64,000 bases of DNA from Sialis fuliginosa (taxonomy: Eukaryota; Arthropoda; Insecta; Megaloptera; Sialidae), in contig OY540810.1 in assembly GCA_961205875.1 (NCBI GenBank), positions 1,860,001 through 1,924,000 of the forward strand, in the 5' to 3' direction. The translations under genes were made by a program, and so were the position numbers. The notes under the pieces were generated by a model. It was not told the origin of the DNA, did no database searches, and saw only the letters and a program-made list of their open reading frames with translations. This document shows, piece by piece, positions 48,672 to 60,297 of the stretch (positions within the stretch are counted from its first letter, which is position 1; the number at the start of each line of letters is the position of its first letter).

Positions 48672-49484
48672 TTTTATGTATTTTCTATTTACTTATGTGG
48701 TTTTCTGTAAATAATATTCTATTAAAATAGATCACTAAAAAAGCATTTTGAGGCTTTTTAATATTTATTATTTGTAATTTAATAATAGCCAACTTAGTGG
48801 CCCATAAGAAAACGAAAGTTAGGGCTTGTAACTTGCAAACTAAAAGTGGTAAAGAAATTCTAAATACACCAATCAATTCTACACTAAATGTGCTTTAAGA
48901 AACCGCAAACAAAAAGTACCTATCTACTTGGACAAAAAAGTAACAGCCATTTAAAGAATTTTCAGATTTTTAACAATATTAATATTTTTTGATGTAGTAA
49001 TACTCACCCCTTCCTTACAAATAATTCATCTCATTTAACCGAATCTGTATCTCTTACTGTTTAGAAAAAAATGTTAAACCAATTATTCGAATTATTTTTA
49101 TCTGATTTTTGCAAGAAAACTTACAAAGCTAAGTTTGTTTATTAGAAAAACACATTTTCACTGATTTGTAATGATTACTAATATTGTTTAATACAAAATT
49201 CCCAAGAAATTATTCACTCTACTGACCGAATAACATTGATATAATTAATGTTTTTATCAATTAACATTAGATTAGTTTATATAAACATTTCCTTTTGAAC
49301 AAAATGTGGTTTCTGACAACAAAAATAAATAAATGATTTTATTTTATATTCCAAACTTTATTACACTACTAAATTGCATCAAATTTAAAGTTAATATTTA
49401 ACGGTTTTATTAAGAAAATAGAGTTTTCAGGGTCCTTGGTTTTTATTTTTTAAATGAAACAATTGAAATATATTTATTTTATTA
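48672..49484. other. 5' flank of gene C
   Basis: No ORF of note. Contains the block conserved with gene D described separately; the rest is AT-rich. Confidence 0.5.
49130..49335 (-). promoter_or_regulatory. Putative promoter block of gene C, conserved with gene D
   Basis: About 200 bp are closely similar to 56660-56870 upstream of D, while most sequence between this block and the coding start differs. On the minus strand it holds AAACCACAT (49304-49312), GGAAATG, GATAAAAAC (about 49250-49258) and, 34 bases on, GGTCAGTA (Inr-like TCAGT at 49221-49225). Promoter identity is inference. Confidence 0.5.
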
Positions 49485-50136
49485 TCCATACTAATATTAT
49501 AAATGAGAAAGTGTGTTTGTCTGTCTGTCTGTTTGTTACCTTTTCACGGCTAAAACGCTAAACCGATCTTGATGAAATTTGACAGGGAAATAGTATGCAC
49601 TCTGAGAAAGGACACGTGCTACTTCGAATCCCGAAAAAACAACCCCTAAGGGGCTGCTGGTTTGTTTGCTAGATTCAATGCTGGTTTTCAAGCGTGTTTT
49701 GGCGCTGGATTGTTGTCATGGTTTCAATGTGTGTTGGCTTCACACGATACTTGATTTTGTAGATGGTTTTGATGCGTGCTAAGTGACAGTTCTAATATCA
49801 ACATAATAATATAGTGGATATGTATTATGAAAATTAAAAAATCCTTTGGGTGAACAATATATAATTAATGTTTATTAATTTCAACAGTTAAACTCAATGA
49901 GCTAAGTTTAAAATTTCACTACAATTCAGTTTTCTCACATTTATTTTTTACATGCATGAGGTATGTTTAATAAAACTCACATTTGAATATTTGTAAAATG
50001 GACATAATTAAAAATTATATTTCACACTCTTTTACATATGAATCGTTGTAATTAGTTTCTTTCAATCCGGCGGAAAAAATATCATGGGGATGGGGATTTA
50101 GAAATCCACGCGAGCGAAGCCGCGGGTAGCAGCTAG
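49485..50136 (+). mobile_element. Non-autonomous Helitron-like element
   Basis: Begins TCCATACTAATATTATAAAT after an A and ends GGGTAGCAGCTAG before a T, the 5'-TC...CTAG-3' form inserted between A and T. A GC-rich stretch, CGCGAGCGAAGCCGCGGG, just before the end can form the terminal hairpin. It lies between genes C and D and carries no Rep/Hel sequence. Confidence 0.75.
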
Positions 50137-50300
50137 TTTAACTATAATTTCAAGGCAGTTCTTGCTTACGTGTTTTTCAAAATCACGTTTTGCTTTTCTA
50201 AAACGTACATCGGTACCACATCCTAACCACGGCGGCAAAGATAACGGTTTTATTACATCAATATCACAACTACCTTTGTATTTTCCTTTCTATCTATAAA

Positions 50301-50485
50301 TCTATACTAATATTATAAACGCCTGTCTGTTTATTATCTTTTCACGGCTAAACTGCTGAACCGATCTTTATGAAACTTGGCAGGGAGATATCTTTGAATC
50401 CCGAGGAAGGACATAGGCTATATAGTTTGTATCTCGAAAATTGATTAGATAAAAAAAAACACAAATTACACGTGAAGGAAGCTAG
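50301..50485 (+). mobile_element. Short Helitron-like element
   Basis: TCTATACTAATATTATAAAC after an A, and GTGAAGGAAGCTAG before a T. It shares TTTTCACGGCTAAACTGCTG with the element at 49485 but is only 185 bp. Confidence 0.65.
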
Positions 50486-50489
50486 TTTT

Positions 50490-51223
50490 TATATATTTTT
50501 ATTAAAAAATATAAATTGCGATTTTTTCCTGATACGTACTTGTAATAAATTAATTAGATAAGAGAATAAGTCAACAACACAATTTAATAAATCAATTTTC
50601 AAGAAATTCTTACACTGTATAAAGTTTAAACTAATTCTCATTAAAACAGAGGTAATAAATATGTAATATTTATTATTTCTATGATGTACACCTTTCACCA
50701 CTGCTTTTAAATCGCTACGTAACGCACGTGTGTCAAGGTTATTCATATAAACCATACAATTGATTACTGCTGTTAGTGGGTTGTCATTTATTTAAATTCT
50801 TTATAATACTCGACATGGGGGTTCAGACTTTTAGTCCCATTTTAATCGATTAAGTAGTTTTTATTTCAAATTGGAACAGACAGACAGATAGACAGAAATT
50901 CTAAGAACTATGAAAATGGATGATCATATGTATTACCTGCAAATGATGTATAAAAACAATAACAAATACTGCATATGGGCCTGTGAAAGATTTTTTATTC
51001 ATATCGTTTATAATTATAAAATAAATATAAATATTTTATACACAAAATTTTCAACCAAAGAAAAAAATTCATTGCTTTTGAGCGAGGTTCTTTCTTTTAC
51101 TCTACTGCTAAAACGGCTGATTGGCGATGTCCTCGAAAAATCCTGAAAGTTTGTCGGTATGTTTACGGGACAGCCTGTATATTATAAATTAAAGCAATAT
51201 TTAAAACAAATATGAGAAATAAT
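50490..51223. other. Spacer 3' of gene D, no gene seen
   Basis: A few short ORFs without domain similarity. ACAGACAGACAGATAGACAG at about 50878 is repeat-derived. Confidence 0.5.
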
Positions 51224-54200
51224 TTAAATTCTTGTGCCCTCGGTTGAAGATGAAAAGGTTGACACTTGTGTCTTAAATGTTGTGGTGTACTGTAATTCTT
51301 CTTTGTTTCTGAATCTGTTGTACCTAAAAAAATACAGTAAAAAATAAAAACATTATTGAAATTACCAGTACCGGCTTTAGGGGGGGGGGGGAGAACCAGG
51401 GCGACCGCCCGGGGCGCCAGACCAGGTGAGGCGGCGCATAATGGAGCATAAGTCACTTTTTTGGTTCAAGTCAGTGTACAGGCTGTAATTTTTGAGTAAA
51501 CTTTAAATTTTTTGTCGACCAGTTAAACCCGATTAAAGCAAAAAATATAGCTAAATATAAACAATGTTAATTTGTAAAAAAAAAACGATTATTTGATAGC
51601 TGCTAACTAACAAATACTTATTCAGCAACCCAGAAAACCTTTAATAAGGTATTAGCTGAGATACTAACTAATTAACTTATTTGTTGATTTATCAATTTTA
51701 ATTTGTTCGTAATAGGGGAAAGAGGTCTCGACGGTCTTAGGGCATTTGATAGTCTTAAAGTTAATGATGTAAGCTATGTTTGAGTCTGTAGGATCTCGCC
51801 AAGCTGAGATATGAATTATTCAACATATTTGTTAATTTATCAATTTTAATTGACATTTTCGGTGATTTTTTAACATTTTTTTAGAGGGAGAGAGAGCGAA
51901 AAAATAAATCTCGCCCAGGGCACCAGATTTGCTAAGGCCGACACTGGATATTACTATTATACGAGAAAACTCACCTTTTCTTCAAAAGTCGCCAAACGTT
52001 CCTTTTGCACACAAAAATAATAAAAATCAGAACTCCTTGCAGCATATTCATATAATCAGATAACTTGAAAACCCAAGTACATCTATAACATTCTCTTAGG
52101 AAGTATGAGACAATTTCCAATAGCCAGTTTACCCCCATGATTAGAAATAATTTCAAATATAAATTAAATCTGAAAAAAAAAATTTATTTTTATTATTAAG
52201 GTGCAGTGGGGTAAGTGCAGAAACGGGGCAAGTGCATTAACGGGTTCTTTTTATTATAATACTTTTTAATATAATGTAGTGAACTACTAAAAGTTAATAC
52301 CAACTTGTTTAAAAAGTTCACTACTCCAAAACTAAACGTAAAAAGCATTTTATACTAGGCGCATTCACAATTCTGCTCTTGCCCCATAGCATATGAAATA
52401 ATGATTCAAAGCGTTTTTAACTACCGGTAATGCACTTGCCCCGAAAATGGGGCAAGTGCACTGTAGTTGACATTTTTTACAATTTCCTATCATAATGCAA
52501 ATATACAAAGAAAATTGGCGTCCTATTCAATTTAAACTAGTCAGTAATAACTGCACAATCATTTGATACTGAAAATATTAAGTATTTATATAACAGATTG
52601 AAAATATATGGGTTCAAAGTTCACTGCAGTAAAGGTATGTAAGAGTATGTCTTTATATTTACCTTTGTTTTTCATTTTGGTTATGTTTCTGACTCCCAGA
52701 TCTCTTCAATGAATGCGATGTTTCTCTCTTGATATTTTTAATTTTAAACGCAGTGACAGAAAATAATACAACATTGCAAAAAACTACAACTGACATCGGT
52801 CCATAAAAATACGCTATAATTGCTAGATGTTCTGAAATAAAATTTATTAAAAAATATATATATACATATCTATTACTTATCTTCAATTTAAGCAAAGCAG
52901 TACTTAAACATTCTGAGACCTGAAGTGCAACATTTTATTTTTATATTTAAGATACATGCACATTTTATCGGCTTTGCTTGAATTATTGTTAAGGAGTTTT
53001 GAAAAATATAGTTGAATTATTTTAGATCTTTTTATTCGGCACAGTTTTTTGCTACATTATATTGTTCAATATTTGAAGGTTAAGGCAGCGATTTACTACT
53101 TTCGTCACTGCTTATTTCTTATGTTACCTAACGTATCAAAATATATACTAAAACCTGGGCAAAAAACATATCTGCTCCGATTTTGGTTGTCCATGGTACA
53201 AAATTCTGATTTTTGCTAAATAAGTAAGTATTATACAAAAAAAAGTTTTAAATAAAAGTTATTCGCTATAAAATTCCCTACAACCTCCATTTAAAAAAAA
53301 ATTAAAAATTCATTTGTTTATCTGCTACGCTGATTAAAATGGCTGAAAACACACTTTTTTTAAGCTGTAGTAACTAATAAAGTTTAACGTTTCTTAAGTT
53401 GATATCTCTGGAAAATAAACATTCTGTAGAACAGAACATTCACTGAAAATTAGGACCTGATGTCATCAACTGTTTTTGTTTTATTAAATTGTTAATAATA
53501 GAATCATGCTTGTCTTTGACTAACAATAACAGTTTTTGTAAAACTGTTTGTGTCTTCTCAAAGACTTATATAATCGATTTCCACCATATAAAAGTAAAAT
53601 TTTTCAATAATTCTTTGGCAAATGGTAACACTAAAATCTTATTGTTGAGTTTTTTTTTATTTTAAACCAATTCAATTGTTTCATAGAACCAGAAATATTA
53701 AAAAAATAATAGCCAAGAATCTGCTCTGAATAATTATTTATCTATTGGTGAAAATCGCATTAAAAATTCCTATTTTAAGTACTTTTTAGCCTAGCCAGCC
53801 TGGATTATTTATTATAATTATTTTATGTATTTAATTTTTCCCTGAGATAGGATTTGGGCCCGCAAAACCTTCAGATAATGTATCATGCGACTATTTATAA
53901 GTACTACTTTGCTTTTGGGCCACATCTTATAATAAAGAAGTGAACTTACCATAAAAAAAGCAACTGAACAGTCCGATATTGGGGCTAATCAAGTGATCTG
54001 GAATTTCTGAAAATTGCATCACAACTGTGACAATTACAATGATTAAAGGACAACCCCAAGCATACAGACAGTATAATAGAAACTTCTTGATTTCTTCTTT
54101 TCGAGTTTTGCCTCGTAATCCGCTAAAATAAAATATCATAATTAAAAGTATAACTTCTAACGCATGTATATTAGTAATTAGTAGATTAACATACCTGAAT

Positions 54201-55729
54201 GTTCTCCAAATGTCAAAACACATCACGTTTAACCAAAAAAAACTCACCAAGAAACAAAACTGTATCATGTAACCTAAAATTATAAAAAAATATGGTTCTA
54301 AACATATTTAGTACATTAATCATTAAATATTACTTACCACAAAAAATACATATTGCTGATTTGTCACCAGAAACCATTTTTGAAGTGGCCAAAAATATGT
54401 ATGCCCACATGAGGTTAAATAAGTAACACATGAACGTCTTTCCTTGAAGATTTCTCAGTTCCGGTATAATCGAGTAAACCAAAAATGTAGCCAAGAGAAA
54501 CGGGACAGATAGTAGCAAAACTGTAAAAAAAATACAATATTATACTTTAAAAGAATAAAAAAAAACTTGATAATAATCGGCGGGCTTACTGGCCCCATAC
54601 ACCCCTGGTCTAAATTATTATCGATTATAATCGATAACACTTATTAATACCAAACTCTGTATCAAATTTCATAACTGTACCACAATGGGTTCTCTAGATA
54701 TTAAATAAAACACTAATGTCCGGTATTATAAAGGAGCTAGCAAAATTTGCTAGCTAGCTATTACTTTCAAATAGGGTATTAATTCTGTACTAGTATCTAT
54801 GGATTAGTTACGGAATTTAGAGCAGTGACACTTCAACTAATTGTAACACAATTGGCATCTTTCATCGTAGAAAATAATTTTCATAATATCACCACTGTTT
54901 TAAAACCGTTTGTATTTACCTACAAACTTGTCAAAGTCTTCAACTCCAAAAGAACTGTCATATAAGTTTGATATCTCATTTAAAAGTGCTTGCTAGCTAG
55001 CAAATTTGCTAGTTCCTTTATAATACTGTAGCTCCCTCACATAGGTTAACCTAAGGTTTTTTGCTTAAAATTACATCCTCGATCTACTGTTAATTATTTT
55101 TACACTAGTTGTAAATCACCCTGTATATAAAAATCATTTGAGTTTTTATTTTTTTACATACCTACAGCTTCAATTCGCATATTAATTTCTTCCTCTTCAT
55201 ATGTCTCATCAGCAGGTAACCAAACATATAAAGACGAATTCTCATTATTGTCTATACAATACTGATCAACTAATATCTCTGCTTCTAGTAAATAAATAGA
55301 CCCATTTTCTAGCAAAATCAGTTCAATATCATCACCAAGATCTATAGGACTTGTATAGTTGGATCCCAATTTATCGTACAATATAATCGTGTTATAAGAC
55401 TTGTCAAACGGTGACTTAGGAGTAAAGTCTTTGCCATTTGTTGAGATACATTCATCTACAGTGTATTCATATCTGTGCCCTTCAGGACAACATTTCCAAA
55501 TGCATGTTTTAACTTGACACACACAGCCCTTGTAAATGTCATTATAGATATAGTATTGGCTTCTATTATAAAAGTCGCCATCTTTAGTAAGTACACTGTT
55601 ATTACTGAAATGCTGAATTATTTCTAAATCTATTGTATTTTCACATTCTTCAGTAGATTCGTTATTAGTTAATGATATTTGTAATGCTATGATGCATATT
55701 ATTAAATTCAGTATCTTTAATTTGTACAT
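51224..55729 (-). CDS. Gene D: Methuselah-like GPCR, complete, 488 aa
   Basis: The most compact member and the clearest model. Exons: 55729-55162, 54520-54338, 54273-54195, 54122-53950, 52831-52663, 52169-51975, 51323-51224 (1467 nt, open). Residues 1-22 form a signal peptide. Mature ectodomain cysteines are at 29, 69, 71, 76, 80, 81, 94 and 158, with the CIWKCCPEG core at 76-84. TM1 starts near residue 190 (LLLSVPFLLATFLVY) and TM2 near 220; exon 3 is TM3, exon 4 TM4 with YCLYAWGCPLI, exon 5 TM5 (YFYGPMSVVV) plus a basic, Ser-rich loop 3, exon 6 TM6-TM7 with the CYRCTW loop. The tail ends EGTRI. There is no GPS or GAIN-like segment between ectodomain and TM1, as usual for Mth. Introns 2 and 3 are 64 and 72 bp. 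Intron 1 holds a fam-4 MITE and intron 6 is almost wholly a hAT-like MITE. Confidence 0.92.
51362..51950. mobile_element. hAT-like MITE filling gene D intron 6
   Basis: CCAGTACCGGCTTTAGGGGG at the left and GCTAAGGCCGACACTGG at the right. It occupies most of intron 6 (51324-51974). Fragments of the family are at 2030 and 26570. Confidence 0.65.
52202..52475. mobile_element. GGGGCAAGTGCA-type MITE in gene D intron 5
   Basis: GTGCAGTGGGGTAAGTGCAG and GGGGCAAGTGCATT at the left; TGCACTTGCCCCGAAAATGG and GGCAAGTGCACTG at the right. Confidence 0.65.
52832..53949. other. Gene D intron 4
   Basis: AT-rich. It has a piece of the Helitron-like repeat (about 52985-53150) and of the short hairpin MITE (53170-53285). 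No extra exon was seen. Confidence 0.5.
54716..55027 (+). mobile_element. Fam-4 MITE in gene D intron 1
   Basis: Begins ATGTCCGGTATTATAAAGGA and ends with GCTAGTTCCTTTATAATAC. It lies about 135 bp on the intron side of the exon 1 donor. Sequence through this MITE and into the exon matches 18640-19222. Confidence 0.75.
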
Positions 55730-56659
55730 TTTTATGTATTTTTTATTTTTAAATCAATATTTTATCTGAAAAAAAATTTAATTTAAAATTAATTTTTTGT
55801 GCTACAATTTTGCCCCCAAAGAAGGTTGGGAAATTTCACACACTGAAAATGAATGACATACTGAAATTTCAGATTTTTTGACCAACTCAACAAAGTTGTA
55901 AATACATGGCGTTAAAGATAGAAAAATGATAAAAATGAATTTAAAAAACAGTAAGATTGATTTGAAAATTAAGTATATTGTAAAGTATACATTTGTGTAA
56001 TTATTCAAACAAGAATTACATGTTTCGGCCACACCATTATTAAGAAAACGATATTAATGTGTAACATGGCAACGGCGCTGGTATTGTAACCGCCTTCCCC
56101 TCTTAATCCATGGAACATATCAACCGCGTTAAAAGAGACCTTACTGTATATAGGCCCAATAAACAAAGAGCGTATGAGTTATATAACAGAGAAATGTATA
56201 TATTTCACGTTTTCAAATATTATATTTGTTAAAAAAATATTCCGTAACGAAAGGGTTAAGTGAAATGTAAGATGACGTCACATTTATCTGACCCGCTTCT
56301 CATCTCATGTCTCTCTTGCACATATGTATTTAATAAACAGCAACTTACCAGTAAAGTCAGAATGACGAAATTTGGTACAAGCATTGCATTACAAAAAAAA
56401 CCAAATTCAAAAATATATAAATATATACGATTTGTAAATTTTGGTTTATTAATTTTTAATATGTGACAATGAAAATTCACATTTTAACTTGTTGGAATAT
56501 ACGAATTTTTCTTTAAATAATAAAAGTTGTTAAAACATTTCAACTACTATCGTAAATTTTCAAAAAACAAAATCAATATAATATTTGTTGTTTGAATTTT
56601 ATATTAACAAAAAAAAAAAATTAACGCACTTTTTAGGTAATTTATTTTATTGAAATTTA
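55730..56659. other. 5' flank of gene D, contains a Tigger-like end
   Basis: About 56107-56152 (CATGGAACATATCAACCGCG then a stretch ending CTTACTGTA) resembles the right end of the Tigger-like element at 24616. Two opposite-strand ORFs at 56256-56480 are not credible genes. Confidence 0.45.
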
Positions 56660-56870
56660 ATTAATTTATTAGAAAAACACATTTTTCACTGATCTTTAAT
56701 GGTTACTAATGGGTAATATAATTTAATATAAAATTCCCAAGAAACATTCATTTTACTGACCGAATAACATTGATATAATTAATGTTTTTATCTATTTCCA
56801 TTAGATTAGTTTAATTTAACATTTCCTTTTGCGCAAATGTGGTTTCTGACAGCAAAAATAAATAAACAAT
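56660..56870 (-). promoter_or_regulatory. Putative promoter block of gene D, conserved with gene C
   Basis: The D counterpart of 49130-49335. It keeps AAACCACAT (56837-56845), GATAAAAAC (about 56784-56792) and GGTCAGTA (TCAGT at 56755-56759) with the same spacing. About 0.9 kb of unrelated sequence separates it from the D start codon, so an untranslated exon or a later insertion is likely. Confidence 0.5.
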
Positions 56871-57029
56871 AATTGATAATGCAAGCCTTATTTTTATAAT
56901 TAGGTTACAGAAAATAACGTCACTATCGGAAACTTACTTATTTAAAGTTTACAGACATGGTTAAAAAATATAATTTTTCAGGTTCCTTGTGAAAGATTGT
57001 TTAAAAAGAACATTTCATCATTTTATTTT

Positions 57030-57240
57030 AAACTAGCTAGGCCCGCGGCTTCACTCGCTTAAATATACAAGTTAGATTTGCCGACTTGATTTACTATTAT
57101 CGTCACTGCTAATTCCTTATGTTACTTAACGGAACAAAATATATACTAAAATCTGGGCAGAGAACATATCTATGAAATAAAAAAAAACACGTAAATCGGA
57201 TGAGTGATAAGCGCACTAACGGACAGACAGACAGAGAGAC
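57030..57240 (-). mobile_element. Helitron-like fragment, reverse
   Basis: Starts ACTAGCTAGGCCCGCGGCTT, the reverse of a CTAGT 3' end, and continues with CGACTTGATTTACTATTATC and ACACGTAAATCGGATGAGTG, shared with gene C intron 1. Confidence 0.6.
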
Positions 57241-57939
57241 GATAACATCCAAATATTCTTTCAAGTTAAGTAAAGGAAAAAAAATTACCGGTAGTCAAAA
57301 ATATTTTTTTATTATTATTTATTTCCGGCGAAACCGGAAGTCAGTTAAAATTAAAATAAATGTATAAATAGAGTCATTCCATTTATAATCATCAAATTTA
57401 TTAAAATATAGAAGTTGCACCATTTTTAATTTTGATGAAAGTTTAATCAGTTGTTATTATACTTATTAGATAGCAGAAACTGTACTTAGAAAAATTTTAA
57501 TGGCCATAGTTTGGGGGTGGTGACCGTTTTACCCTCTTAAGGTATGAAGATTTCGTCGATTTTCAACGTTTTTTCAACTCGCTATAGCACGCGTTCTAAT
57601 AAAGCAATTACAACGAGCTTAATGTCATTTGAAAGACTAAAGAATCTAGTTTCAATTGATCTAGCACAATTTAAAGTTTAAATTATTTTTTTTGTAGATA
57701 GAGGCTTTTCAAATTTATTAATAAAATTGTCATTTTTTCTATTTTTCGAAATTTATTGTGGCTCTAAGGTTAAACTGAGAAAGCTATAATTATGTGTAAG
57801 TTATGTTCATTTATAGTACTCAGTACCCACAAAAAATCAGCTTCATTGATGCACATCTTTTATTAAAAAAATTTAGTTAAATATCGCAAAAATCACGAAA
57901 ACACCAAAATCAGCTGTTTTCGAAGCAAAAAAAAGTTAT

Positions 57940-58500
57940 GTGGGGGACGAGATAAAATTCTGAATTTTTTTTTACAAATGCTCAAAATAGTTATCTTTGA
58001 AGGCCTTATAGATTCGTTTTATTATTATCATTTTTATAGCAACCAGAATTTTTTTTTAAATATAAAAAAATACGAAAACTTCAAAAACGGTTATTTTTAA
58101 ACATAATACAAAAATATGTTGGGCACGAGATAGAATTCTGAATTTTTTTTTACAAATGCTCTAAATCGTTATCTTTGAAGGCCTTATAGATTCGTTTTGT
58201 TATTTTCATTTTTATAGCAACCAGAATTTTTTTTTTTTAATTTAAAAAAATACGAAAACTTCAAAAACGGTTATTTTTTAAACAATACAAAAATATGTTG
58301 GGCACGAGATAGAATTCTGAATTTTTTTTTACAAATGCTCTAAATAGTTATCTTTGAAGGCCTTAATGATTCGTTTTGTTATTTTTATTTTTATAGCAAC
58401 CAGAATTTTTTATTTAAATTTAAAAAAATACGAAAACTTCAAAAACAGATATTTTTTAAACAATACAAAAATATGTTGGGCACGAGATAGAATTCTGAAT
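57940..58500 (+). repeat. ~180-bp tandem repeats, left foldback arm
   Basis: The unit boundary GGCACGAGATAGAATTCTGA recurs near 58120, 58300 and 58480, with a diverged form (GGGACGAGATAAAATTCTGA) near 57943. Each unit contains GAAGGCCTTATAGATTCGTT and CGAAAACTTCAAAAACGG. Confidence 0.9.
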
Positions 58501-59164
58501 TTTTTTTTATAATAGCTTTAAGTAATTAACTTTAAAGACCAATTGGATTTTTCTTGTTATTTTCATTTTTCTAGTCACCAGCCTTTTTTTAAATCCTTAA
58601 AAGTGTAATAACTCAGATATTGTACTAATCAATACTAAAGAGAATCTAAATAAACAAATCTTACACTGAATAATAGTATTTACTACTTCGGATTGAGTTT
58701 GATATTTTTTAAACTTTTTGATCAATTTCATTTTTTCTCTTTGATAGGTAAATGAAGTTTTTAATTACAACAGGAGATTCATTCAAAACAGCACAAACTT
58801 GGTTGATTTTTCAAATATAGGGTTCAAATATTTCATCCCTGATATAGTAAATAATGAATTTTTTGGACATCACGACAATATTCATAATGAAAAGAAATAT
58901 TTATAAAAAACATATAATATTAAACCTTTCACAAAAGAATAATAAGTATACTTCAAAATCAATTTAACAATTAATTTATTTGTATGCTTTAACATCATAA
59001 ATATAATAATAATAATATAACACATAATTTTTTTTTGTTTATTTTCGAAAATACATGATTTTGGAGATTTTACACTTTTAAGGATTCAAAAAAAATCTGG
59101 TGACTAGAAAAATGAAAATAACAAGAAAAAGCCAATTGGCCTTTAAAGTTAATTACTTAAAGCA

Positions 59165-59745
59165 ATTATAAAAAAAAATTCAGAATTCTATCTCGTGCCC
59201 AACATATTTTTGTATTGTTTAAAAAATAGCCGTTTTTGAAGTTTTCGTATTTTTTTAAATTTAAAAAAAAATTCTGGTTGCTATAAAAATGAAAACAACA
59301 AAACGAATCTATAAGGCCATCAAAGATAACTATTTAGAGCATTTGTAAAAAAAAATTCAGAATTCTATCTCGTGCCCAACATATTTTTGTATTATGTTTA
59401 AAAATAACCGTTTTTGAAGTTTTCGTATTTTTTTAAATTAAAAAAAATAATTCTGGTTGCTATAAAAATGAAAATAACAAAATGAATCTATAAGGCCTTC
59501 AAAGATAACTATTTAGAGCATTTGTAAAAAAAAATTCAGAATTCTTACTCGTGCCCAACATATTTTTGTATTATGTTTAAAAATAACCGTTTTTGAAGTT
59601 TTCGTATTTTTTTAAATTTAAAAAAAAATTCTGGTTGCTATAAAAATGAAAATAACAAAACGAATCTATAAGGCCTTCAAAGATAACTATTTAGAGCATT
59701 TGTAAAAAAAAATTCGGAATTTTATCTCGTCCCCCACATAACTTT
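59165..59745 (-). repeat. ~180-bp tandem repeats, right foldback arm
   Basis: Mirror image of the left array: TCAGAATTCTATCTCGTGCC recurs near 59180, 59360 and 59540, and the diverged form TATCTCGTCCCCCACATAAC is again outermost. Confidence 0.9.
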
Positions 59746-60297
59746 TTTTTGCTTCGAAAACAGCTGATTTTGGTGTTTTCGTGATTTTTGCGATATTTAA
59801 CTAAATTTTTTTAATAAAAGATGTGCATCAATGAAGCTGATTTTTTGTGGGTACTGAGTACTATAAATGAACATAACTTACACATAATTATAGCTTTCTC
59901 AGTTTAACCTTAGAACCACAATAAATTTCGAAAAATAGAAAAAATGATAATTTTATTAATAAATTTGAAAAGCCTCTATCTACAAAAAAAATAATTTAAA
60001 CTTTAAATTGTGCTAGATCAATTGAAACTAGATTCTTTAGTCTTTCAAATGACATTAAGCTCGTTGTAATTGCTTTATTAGAACGCGTGCTATAGCGAGT
60101 TGAAAAAACGTTGAAAATCGACGAAATCTTCATACCTTAAGAGGGTAAAACGGTCACCACCCCCAAACTATGGCCATTAAAATTTTTCTAAGTACAGTTT
60201 CTGCTATCTAATAAGTATAATAACAACTGATTAAACTTTCATCAAAATTAAAAATGGTGCAACTTCAGCACCTTGATGATTTTATATGGAATGACCC

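Larger units (their letters stand above)
57371..60297. mobile_element. 2.9-kb foldback element with ~1.23-kb inverted arms
   Basis: The left arm starts GAGTCATTCCATTTATAATC and the right arm ends ATATGGAATGACCC. The arms (57371-58601 and 59069-60297) are complementary almost throughout, around a loop of about 467 bp. Each arm has outer unique sequence (GGTGGTGACCGTTTTACCCT and its mirror) and an inner tandem array with a period of about 180 bp. There is no coding sequence. The layout resembles Foldback/Galileo-type elements, but the superfamily is not established. Confidence 0.9.

Noticed and set aside
49223..49290. TTATATAAAC upstream of gene C as a TATA box
   Set aside because: Too far (about 60 bases) from the TCAGT and not conserved upstream of D; GATAAAAAC is conserved and better spaced.
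53927..54268. Single 113-codon ORF joining TM3 and TM4 in gene D (similar 113-codon ORF at 45150-45491 in C)
   Set aside because: It reads through an intron; conserved donor and acceptor sites define two exons instead.
56256..56480. Overlapping ORFs on both strands upstream of gene D
   Set aside because: Mutually antisense, no domain, and not conserved upstream of gene C.
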